Source: Noviherbaspirillum pedocola (lineage in GTDB: Bacteria > Pseudomonadota > Gammaproteobacteria > Burkholderiales > Burkholderiaceae_D). Taken from it: 64,000 nucleotides of DNA. The position numbers and the translations under genes were made by a program. Location: contig NZ_JAEPBG010000004.1 of NCBI RefSeq assembly GCF_016632335.1, forward strand, positions 1 through 64,000. The letters run 5' to 3'. A model generated the notes under the pieces. The model did no database searches. It saw only the letters and a program-made list of their open reading frames with translations, and had not been told where the DNA came from. Below, piece by piece: positions 55,620-62,739 of this stretch. Numbering within the stretch: position 1 is the stretch's first letter; every line of letters begins with the position of its first letter.

Positions 55620-55916
55620 TCAGGCGTGGCGTACGCCCGCATGCAGCCGCAGTCCGAGCGCATGCAGCACTTTGAAGATCGTCGCGAAGCTGGGATTACC
55701 CTCTCCGGAAAGCGCCTTGTAGAGACTTTCGCGCCCGAGTCCGGTATCCCTGGCGAGCTGGGTCATGCCCCTGGCGCGGGCAATATCGCCTAACGCCTTC
55801 ACGATGAGCGTCGCATCGTCGCCGGCTTCTTCCAGGCAGGCTTCAAGGTAGAGCGCCATTTCCTCTTCAGTCTGCAGATGCTCGGCGACATCCCATTTCT
55901 TCAACTTGATTGTCAT
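55620..55916 (-). CDS. Antitoxin of a type II toxin-antitoxin module (HTH, COG3636-like)
   Basis: This 98-aa DNA-binding antitoxin has a C-terminal XRE-like HTH (LARDTGLGRESLYKALSGEG at about residues 57-76) and the typical N-terminal segment EEMALYLEACLEEAGDDATLI. It neutralises the toxin and represses the operon. It follows the toxin gene by 11 bp, the toxin-first order seen in this family. The start at 55916 follows GAGGAAG. Confidence 0.87.
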   Translation of the reverse strand: MTIKLKKWDVAEHLQTEEEMALYLEACLEEAGDDATLIVKALGDIARARGMTQLARDTGLGRESLYKALSGEGNPSFATIFKVLHALGLRLHAGVRHA

Positions 55917-55927
55917 GTCGTTCTTCC

Positions 55928-56221
55928 TCACGCCAATTGGCGCGCAAGTGACAGCGCCATGCGGATATCCTTTGCCTGCGTCGACTTGTCGCCGCCCGCA
56001 AGCAGAATGACGACCTCCTTGCCCCGCTCGATGAAATACACCCGATAGCCTTGTCCGTAATGAATCCGCATTTCCGAAATACCTTCGCCTATCCGTTGGC
56101 AATCACCAAAGTTGCCCAGTTCGGCGCGACTGATTCGTACCTTGATGCGGGCCGCGGCGCTCCGGTCGCGCAGCGCCGCAAGCCATTTGTCAAACACATC
56201 CGTCGATAAGAAAGTTCTCAT
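55928..56221 (-). CDS. RelE/ParE-family toxin (COG3657-like)
   Basis: This 97-aa small basic protein carries the family signature ISEMRIHYGQGYRVYF and VVILLAGGDKSTQ (about residues 52-82). Members of this family inhibit growth by interfering with translation or DNA gyrase; the target here is unknown. The ATG at 56221 is preferred because homology starts there. It is the first gene of a two-gene operon with the antitoxin. Confidence 0.87.
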   Translation of the reverse strand: MRTFLSTDVFDKWLAALRDRSAAARIKVRISRAELGNFGDCQRIGEGISEMRIHYGQGYRVYFIERGKEVVILLAGGDKSTQAKDIRMALSLARQLA

Positions 56222-56232
56222 CGGGTTTGCGA

Positions 56233-56252
56233 TTGTATATTTTGGGATACAA
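56233..56252. promoter_or_regulatory. Toxin-antitoxin operator/promoter candidate
   Basis: TTGTAT at 56233-56238 and ATACAA at 56247-56252 form an inverted repeat in an AT-rich patch 12 bp upstream of the toxin start, a suitable place for autorepression by the antitoxin. The remainder of 56222-56520 holds no gene. Confidence 0.5.
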
Positions 56253-56520
56253 GCTGGCAAGGCTCAAGGATCGCTGCCGCTACAGGTGATGCAAAACGGG
56301 ATAGAAGGTTTCGGGGAATACCAGTGAAGCGCATCGCTTATATCGCCGATGCGAAAGAGGCTGGAGGATGTGGCCGCGCTTGCTGGGGACGCCGGTTGCG
56401 CTTGCGCGGGCGCCGGTCGCGCGAGCTTCAAGCCGAGCTTCCTTCGTCAGTCCGACCCATGTATCCCAGGCATGGCAGCACTGCGCATCACCCAGCCAGA
56501 ACACGCGGGCATGGATGCGC

Positions 56521-56579
56521 AGGGCCTGCTCCGCCCACGCGGTTCAGGGGCTAGCAGCCGCGTGGGCGGAGCAGGCCCT
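56521..56579. terminator. Perfect palindromic element overlapping the lon stop codon
   Basis: A 22-bp perfect inverted repeat (56521-56542 with 56558-56579) encloses a 15-nt loop. The right arm ends inside the lon stop codon at 56578-56580. The arm core CCCACGCGG is shared with the GTAGGGTGGG elements at 19336 and 22161, so it may be a REP relative that also stabilises or ends the lon mRNA. Confidence 0.7.
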
Positions 56580-58971
56580 ACACCGCCACCGCTTCCTCCC
56601 GCGGCATCAGCGTCGCAATCGCCTCATCCACCGTTTCCAGGAAGATGAATTCCAGCTGCGCGCGCGCATCGGGCGGCACGTCGTCGACATCCCTGCGGTT
56701 GCGCGCCGGCAGCAGCACGGTGTGGATGCCGGCGCGCAGCGCGGCCAGCACCTTTTCCTTGATGCCGCCCACCGGGAGCACCAGGCCGCGCAGGCTGATC
56801 TCGCCCGTCATCGCGCAATCGTGGCGCAGCGCGCGGTTGGCCATCAGCGATGCCAGCGCCGAGAACATCGCCACGCCTGCGCTCGGCCCATCCTTCGGTG
56901 TAGCGCCGGCCGGCACATGGATGTGGATGTCGCTGCGCTCGAACAGCGCCGGATCAATGCCCATGCCTTCCGCGCGTGTCTTGAGCAGCGACAAGGCTGC
57001 CTGTGCGCTTTCCTTCATCACATCGCCGAGCTGCCCGGTCAGGACCAGCCGTCCGCCGCCCGGCGTGCGCGTGGCTTCGATGAACAGGATGTCGCCACCC
57101 ACCGGCGTCCACGCCAGCCCGGTGGCTACGCCCGGCACGGCCACGCGCATGGCGACTTCATTCTCGAAACGCGGCGCGCCGAGGATGGCCGCCAGGTCTG
57201 CCTCGTCGATCGTCACCCGCTGCGCCGTGCCTTCGGCGATGCGCATGGCCGCATGGCGCAGCGTGTTGCCGATCTCGCGCTCCAGCCCGCGCACGCCGGC
57301 TTCGCGGGTATAGCGTTGGACCAGCGCATGCAATGCGGCATCGGTGATCTCGCACTGCTCCGGCTTCAGCCCGTTGGCTTCCATCTGTCGCGCCACCAGG
57401 TAGCGCCGCGCGATCTGCACCTTTTCCATCTCGGTGTAGCCGGGCAGCTGGATGATTTCCATGCGATCGCGCAGCGGCCCGGAAATCGTCTCCAGCATGT
57501 TGGCGGTGCAGATGAACATCACCTTCGAGAGATCGAAGGGCACGGCGAGATAGTTGTCGCGGAAGCTGGCGTTCTGCTCCGGGTCCAGCACTTCGAGCAG
57601 CGCCGCGGCCGGATCGCCGTGCACGCCGGCACCCATCTTGTCGACCTCGTCGAGCATCATCACCGGGTTGTTCGTGCCGGCCTTGCGCAAGCCCTGAATG
57701 ATGTTGCCCGGCAGCGCGCCGATATAGGTGCGACGATGGCCGCGGATCTCGGATTCGTCATGCACGCCGCCCAGGCTTACGCGCACGAACTTGCGGCCGG
57801 TCGCGTGCGCGATGCTCTGTCCGAGCGAGGTCTTGCCCACGCCCGGCGGTCCGGCGAAGCACAGGATCGGGCTCTTGCCCTGCGGATTGAGTTTGCGCAC
57901 CGCGAGGTATTCGAGGATGCGACGCTTGATCTTTTCCAGGCCGTAATGCTCTTCATCGAGGATGCGGCGCGCATCAGCGATATCGATGCGCTCTTCCGTG
58001 GATGCCGACCAGGGCAGCTCGGTCAGCCATTCGAGATAAGTGACCAGCATCGAATAATCGGGCGCGGCCTCGGGCATGCGTTTCAGGCGCTTCAGTTCCT
58101 TCTGCGCATGCGCCTTCGCCTCTTCCGGCATGCCAGCCCTTTCCACCGCGCCCTCGATCTGGGCCACCTCGCTCGGCGCGTCTTCCTCGTCGCCGAGCTG
58201 CTGCTGTATCGTCTTCAGCTGCTCGCGCAACACTGCTTCGCGCTGGCGTTCGGCAAAGCGATTGCGGGTGCGCTCGTCGATGTCCTGGCTGATGCGCAGC
58301 ACTTCGAGCCGGTGCGACACCAGCGCCAGCGCCCGGTCCATGCGCTGCTGCAGATCCAGGGTCTGCAGCACTTCCTGCTTTTCGGTCGGCTGCAAATCCA
58401 TCAGGCCAACGACCCAGTCGGTCAGGGTTTCCGGCGAGGTGATGTTCTGCAGCGATGCGGTCAGCTCGGCCGGCGCCTGCGGCAGCAGCGCCAGGATCTC
58501 GGCGGTGCGGCCCTTGAGCTGCAGCATGCGCGCTTCAATATCGGCGCTGCTCTCATGCACCGGCGACAGCCTTTGCGCGCGTGCCACGTTGAACGCATAG
58601 CCCGACAGCATCTCGGTGACCATGAAGCGGCCCTCGCCCTGGCAGATGATGTGATGCGCGCCGTCCGGCGTGGTCATGTAGCGCAGGATATTGGCCGTGG
58701 TGCCGACCCGGTACAGATCGTCGGGACCGGGATTTTCGGCCGAGGCGTCACGCTGCAGCAGCACACCGACCTGGCGTCCGCTGCGCGCGGCCTGCTGCAC
58801 TGCGGCCACTGTGCTTTCGCGGCCGACCGTGATAGGCAGCACCAGGCCGGGAAACAGCACCAGGTTGCGGGTGGGAATGATGATCAGCGCATCGTCCGGC
58901 AATGCCGGGATTGCCTTGGCGGTGTTAGTGTCGGCCGCGTCGGTTTCCTGGTTCGGGAGATCGTTCGCCAT
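56578..58971 (-). CDS. lon: ATP-dependent protease Lon
   Basis: This 797-aa LonA-type serine protease has an N-terminal substrate-binding domain (about residues 25-225, IPTRNLVLFPGLVLPI), an AAA module with Walker A GPPGVGKTS near 370, and an S16 peptidase domain with the catalytic Ser in DGPSAGVA near 692 and Lys in GGIKEKV near 737. It degrades misfolded and regulatory proteins. The start at 58971 follows AAGGAG. It lies 13 bp downstream of an hsp20 gene, so the two form a likely heat-shock operon. A canonical housekeeping lon could exist elsewhere in the genome; this window cannot tell. Confidence 0.93.
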   Translation of the reverse strand: MANDLPNQETDAADTNTAKAIPALPDDALIIIPTRNLVLFPGLVLPITVGRESTVAAVQQAARSGRQVGVLLQRDASAENPGPDDLYRVGTTANILRYMTTPDGAHHIICQGEGRFMVTEMLSGYAFNVARAQRLSPVHESSADIEARMLQLKGRTAEILALLPQAPAELTASLQNITSPETLTDWVVGLMDLQPTEKQEVLQTLDLQQRMDRALALVSHRLEVLRISQDIDERTRNRFAERQREAVLREQLKTIQQQLGDEEDAPSEVAQIEGAVERAGMPEEAKAHAQKELKRLKRMPEAAPDYSMLVTYLEWLTELPWSASTEERIDIADARRILDEEHYGLEKIKRRILEYLAVRKLNPQGKSPILCFAGPPGVGKTSLGQSIAHATGRKFVRVSLGGVHDESEIRGHRRTYIGALPGNIIQGLRKAGTNNPVMMLDEVDKMGAGVHGDPAAALLEVLDPEQNASFRDNYLAVPFDLSKVMFICTANMLETISGPLRDRMEIIQLPGYTEMEKVQIARRYLVARQMEANGLKPEQCEITDAALHALVQRYTREAGVRGLEREIGNTLRHAAMRIAEGTAQRVTIDEADLAAILGAPRFENEVAMRVAVPGVATGLAWTPVGGDILFIEATRTPGGGRLVLTGQLGDVMKESAQAALSLLKTRAEGMGIDPALFERSDIHIHVPAGATPKDGPSAGVAMFSALASLMANRALRHDCAMTGEISLRGLVLPVGGIKEKVLAALRAGIHTVLLPARNRRDVDDVPPDARAQLEFIFLETVDEAIATLMPREEAVAV

Positions 58972-58984
58972 GTCGCTCCTTGCG

Positions 58985-59389
58985 TCATGCATGCTTTTTC
59001 AGGGTAAGGAAGAGACAGCCATCGCTGAGCTCGCGGCGCACGATTTCATACATGCCGGGCCGCAAGTCGATGCGTCGTTCGAATCGCCCGTACGGAATCT
59101 CGAGGCGGTGCACCGCTGCCGAGCCCGGCGCGGGAATGGCGCGCTGACCCTGTACCGAAATCGTTCCGCCATCGATGACGACCTTGACCGCATCGGCCGG
59201 CACGCCCGGCAACGCGATCACCAGCATCAGCTCGCGCGCGGTTTCATACACATCCACCGGTGGCTCCCATGTCGGTCCGCCAGTTCCCTGCCGCCTGAGC
59301 TCGAAGCATTGGCGTCGCATGCTTTCGGCCTGTTCCAGAAGGGCCAGACTTTCGGCCCACATCGATCGGGTCGGATCACGAGAACTCAT
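58985..59389 (-). CDS. Small heat-shock protein Hsp20 (alpha-crystallin family)
   Basis: This 134-aa chaperone has an alpha-crystallin domain at about residues 42-132 (WEPPVDVYETARELMLVIALPG is split here; VQGQRAIP; HRLEIPYGRFERRIDLR) and the IVRRELSDGCLFLTLKK C-terminus. It holds unfolded proteins and hands them over to chaperones or, in view of the adjacent gene, to Lon. It is the first gene of the hsp20-lon pair; AAGGAAG precedes the start. I did not find a convincing heat-shock sigma promoter in 59390-59566. Confidence 0.9.
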   Translation of the reverse strand: MSSRDPTRSMWAESLALLEQAESMRRQCFELRRQGTGGPTWEPPVDVYETARELMLVIALPGVPADAVKVVIDGGTISVQGQRAIPAPGSAAVHRLEIPYGRFERRIDLRPGMYEIVRRELSDGCLFLTLKKHA

Positions 59390-59566
59390 GCTGCTTCCTT
59401 ATTAGGTTCGTCGGCCATGCCGGCGCCCGGGCTGCGCCGGGCCAGCGCTTTCACGGCGGCAAGCCGCCGCATGCATGCGCGACGTGGTGCGCAGGATAGA
59501 GGCGCGCCGCGCAAAGGAAGTTCCATGTCCGCTGGCATGGCGAAGGAGCGCGCAGGCGCGGCCGCA

Positions 59567-60775
59567 TCACGCGCGTCGGCTCAACCCTGCGTCGATACGC
59601 CGCTGCCACTGCGGCGCGTGCGACAGCAGAAGCGCATCGGCGTGGCGCGCGGCAATGAAGGAGAGCGCGACCGGCTTGCCGTCGACCGTGCCGGCTGGAA
59701 GCGTCAGCTGCGGCAGGCCTGCATGGCCTGCGATCGCGTTGATGGCCAGCGCCGCCTGATAGAAGGCGGCTCTCTCCTCGCCTGATGCGTTTCTTGGCAG
59801 CGCAGTGCGCGGCGTCGTCGGCACGAGTAGCACTGCGCCGGGCGGCAACAGCGCATCGAGTCCGGCGCGCAGCAGCGCGCGCACCGTGGCTTCGCGCTCG
59901 ATATCGGCTTGCGCAATGTCATCGAGTCCGGCAAAGCGCGGCGCAATCGCGGGGCCGAAACGTGGATGCACGGCATGAATCCATGGCCCAAGCGATTGCC
60001 GGATCTCGCCGCCCTGGCATACCGCGTAGCAACGCAGCCAGCGTTCCAGGCCGCCATCGAAGATGTCGACAGGCGCCGCATCGAAATCGCCCGTCAGCCA
60101 CGCCAGGTGCCGTCGCAGCGGCCCGTCCGCCAGCGCGAAGGCGTCGCGCGCCAGCAAGTAGCGCGGGATCGGCGCCGATGAAGCGGGCCGCGGCAGCAGC
60201 GCGGCGGCGACCCGGCCCAATACCGGGACCGACTGCGCGAAGATGCCGATCGTGTCATAACTCGGCGCGAAAGGGAGCACGCCGTCGAGAGAGATGGCGC
60301 CATGCGTCGGCCGCAGCGCGGGAACGCCGCAGAACGCGGCCGGCACGCGCACCGAGCCGCCGGTATCGGTGCCGAGCGCGAAGTCGGCCAGGCCGGCGGC
60401 GACCGCCACCGCCGAGCCGCTGGAAGATCCGCCCGGCAGGCAATCCGGACAGCGCGGATTGACCGGCGTGCCGTAATGCCAGTTCTCGCCTTCGAGACTG
60501 AAGGCCAGTTCATCGGTGATGGTTTTGCCGCACAGCGCGGCACCGGTATCGAGCAGCCGCGCCACCACGTGCGCATGGCGCGCGGCCGGCGCATGGGTGC
60601 GCGCCCAGTCGGGATTGCCGCCGCCGGTGACAGAGCCGGCGACATCGATCAGGTCCTTGACCGCAAAGCGCAGTCCGTCCAGCGTTCCGCTGCGCGTCGG
60701 CGCGAGATGCATGCGCGGCCCCGGCACGAAGGCACCCCCATCCATGCCGCCGGCATGCTGTGCGCCGCTCGTCAT
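59567..60775 (-). CDS. Amidase (amidase-signature family)
   Basis: The 402-aa enzyme has the Ser-Ser-Lys triad of the amidase signature family: Lys near residue 40 in FAVKDLID, the cis-Ser in GGSSSGSA (about 115-122) and the nucleophilic Ser in GTDTGGSVR near 141. It hydrolyses a carbon-nitrogen amide bond. The ATG at 60775 overlaps the stop of the isochorismatase-like gene (ATGA), so it acts in the same pathway. The second domain of AtzF-type allophanate hydrolases is absent. Substrate could be an amide released by the neighbouring hydrolase. Confidence 0.88.
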   Translation of the reverse strand: MTSGAQHAGGMDGGAFVPGPRMHLAPTRSGTLDGLRFAVKDLIDVAGSVTGGGNPDWARTHAPAARHAHVVARLLDTGAALCGKTITDELAFSLEGENWHYGTPVNPRCPDCLPGGSSSGSAVAVAAGLADFALGTDTGGSVRVPAAFCGVPALRPTHGAISLDGVLPFAPSYDTIGIFAQSVPVLGRVAAALLPRPASSAPIPRYLLARDAFALADGPLRRHLAWLTGDFDAAPVDIFDGGLERWLRCYAVCQGGEIRQSLGPWIHAVHPRFGPAIAPRFAGLDDIAQADIEREATVRALLRAGLDALLPPGAVLLVPTTPRTALPRNASGEERAAFYQAALAINAIAGHAGLPQLTLPAGTVDGKPVALSFIAARHADALLLSHAPQWQRRIDAGLSRRA

Positions 60776-61578
60776 GCGCCGGCGCCATCGAGCGCGGCAA
60801 GCACGCGCGCCGAATCGGTAACGAAGCCGAAGCATTTCTTGACGTTCCAGATCGTCGCTTCGGTGCAAAAGGCTGGTGATGTGGTCGCGCAGCAGTCTTC
60901 CACGAGCAGGCAGCCGTAGCCGAGGAAATTCGCATCGGTGAGCGAGTGCAGCACGCACTGGTCGGTGTTGACGCCGGCGAACAGGATGGAGCGGATGCCG
61001 AGGTTGCGCAGGATGCTGTCGAGCGGCGTATCCCAGAAGCCGCTGATGCGATGCTTGTCCACCAGGATGTCCTGCGGATCGGGACGCAGCTCATCGACGA
61101 TGGCCGCGGCCCAGGAATCCTTCTGCAGCACTGCGGCGCCGCTGCCTGCAAGCGGATCGCCGAGGCCGATGCCTTCGCCATGCGGCTTGTACAGGTGAAT
61201 CTGGTTTGGCGGCATGTTGGCCAGGTCGGGACGATTGCCCCAGTTCACCCAGATCACCGGTACGCCCGCCGCACGCAGTGCCGGCAGCAAGCCCTGCAAC
61301 GGTGCAATCGGCGCACGATCCGGGGTCGGATCGCCACCAATCTGGTGAACCCATCCATCGGTGGTGCAAAAATCGTTCTGCATATCGATGACGACGATGG
61401 CGGTCTGGCGCAGGTTCAGCCGCACCGCTTGCGGCTCGCACGCGATGGTGGCGATGCGCGGTGCGGGCGGCGGCACGCTCATGTCCACGGTGTCGCGGTC
61501 GGCGCGCCAGCGATTCGCGGGACTGGCGCCCAGCATGCCCTCGCGGCTTTTGAGCAGGGGCGGCGTCGGATAAGTCAT
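60772..61578 (-). CDS. Isochorismatase-like cysteine hydrolase
   Basis: This 268-aa cysteine hydrolase has the complete triad Asp65 (VVIDMQNDF), Lys175 (LVDKHRISG) and Cys208 (GVNTDQCVL). Family members with this layout hydrolyse biuret, ureidoacrylate, N-carbamoylsarcosine or nicotinamide. There is an extra N-terminal extension of about 50 residues. The start at 61578 follows AAGGAA. It is first in an operon with the amidase and divergent from the BMP transporter, whose solute is likely a nucleobase, ureide or amide. Two successive amide-hydrolysing enzymes would release ammonia. Confidence 0.87.
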   Translation of the reverse strand: MTYPTPPLLKSREGMLGASPANRWRADRDTVDMSVPPPAPRIATIACEPQAVRLNLRQTAIVVIDMQNDFCTTDGWVHQIGGDPTPDRAPIAPLQGLLPALRAAGVPVIWVNWGNRPDLANMPPNQIHLYKPHGEGIGLGDPLAGSGAAVLQKDSWAAAIVDELRPDPQDILVDKHRISGFWDTPLDSILRNLGIRSILFAGVNTDQCVLHSLTDANFLGYGCLLVEDCCATTSPAFCTEATIWNVKKCFGFVTDSARVLAALDGAGA

Positions 61579-61743
61579 GTCGGTTCCTTGTTGTTGTAGG
61601 CATGGGCGAAGCGCGGGGAAGGCGGGCGCCGGCCATGCGTGCCGCGGCTCATGATGTGGTCGCATGGCCGATGGCACCGAACTTGCATCGCATGCTGCCG
61701 CAACCCGTTTCACCCTCTTCCAATAATGCAAAAGGAGTGCCAG

Positions 61744-62739
61744 ATGCTGAGAACATGGAACCGCCGCCGCGCGGTCAAATCGCTTGCCACCGCTACCGCC
61801 GCCTTGGCCACTTGCGCCTTCGCCGCGGCGCCGTTTGCGCATGCCGAAGACCCGCTGAAGGTCGGCATCCTGATCCCGGGATCCAAGTCGGACAAGGGTT
61901 GGATGGAATCCGGTTATGACGGCCTGGTCGCCGCCGAGAAGCAGCAGGGCGGCAAGATCAAGGTGCAGATGATCGAGAACATCAACTATGCGGACATGGA
62001 GCAGGCGCTGACCAACCTGGCATCGAAGAACAGCCTCGTCATCGGCGTGGGCGGGCAGACGCAGGCGGCGGTGTACAAGATCGCCAAGCGCTTCCCGAAG
62101 GTCAAGTTCTCCATCGTCGGCGGCAACCAGGGCGAATCGGCGCCGAACGTTGCGGGCTATGACGTCAAGCAGGCCGAGATCGCCTTTGTCGCCGGCGCGG
62201 CCGCGGCCATGCTGTCGAAGAATGGCGCGGTCAGCTATGTCGGCGGCATGGAGATTCCATCGATCGTCAATGCCGGCAAGGAGTTCGGCAACGGCGCGCG
62301 CTACATCAATCCCAACATCAAGTACGTCGAGAACTACACCGGCGATTTCGACAACGTCGCCAAGTCCAAGGAAGCCACGCTGGCCGCGATCGCGCAGGGC
62401 GCCGATGTGCATTACCACATCCTGAACCTTGGCCTGCGCGGCATGGAGCAGGCCGCCAAGGAAAAGGGCACGCACATCATCGGCAGCTACACCGACCGCT
62501 GCGGCAGCGATCCGCTGTACGTGGCCTACAGCATTACCGGCGTGGGCTATCAGGTGCGCTATGCCATTTCGCAGGCGGTGACCGGCGAATGGAAGCCAGG
62601 CTACAAGGCCTTCGGCCTGGCCATGGGACCGGAATCCTCGGACATGAAAATCTGCAACGCCACGCCGGACCAGGTGAAAAAGCTCGAGCAGATCAAGAAG
62701 GAAATCATGGAGCGCAAGATCAAGGTGCTCGAGGGCTGA
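61744..62739 (+). CDS. BMP-family ABC transporter substrate-binding protein
   Basis: The 331-aa periplasmic binding protein has a Sec signal (about residues 1-32, ending AHA) and the BMP/PnrA core: VGILIPGSKSDKGWMESGYDGL (split here), GVGGQTQAAVYKIAKRFP and the end MKICNATPDQVKKLEQ. The family binds nucleosides or purine-like solutes; some members bind autoinducer-like or ureide compounds. The ATG at 61744 follows AAAGGAG. Divergent from the isochorismatase-like and amidase genes, it probably feeds them. Confidence 0.88.
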   Translation: MLRTWNRRRAVKSLATATAALATCAFAAAPFAHAEDPLKVGILIPGSKSDKGWMESGYDGLVAAEKQQGGKIKVQMIENINYADMEQALTNLASKNSLVIGVGGQTQAAVYKIAKRFPKVKFSIVGGNQGESAPNVAGYDVKQAEIAFVAGAAAAMLSKNGAVSYVGGMEIPSIVNAGKEFGNGARYINPNIKYVENYTGDFDNVAKSKEATLAAIAQGADVHYHILNLGLRGMEQAAKEKGTHIIGSYTDRCGSDPLYVAYSITGVGYQVRYAISQAVTGEWKPGYKAFGLAMGPESSDMKICNATPDQVKKLEQIKKEIMERKIKVLEG

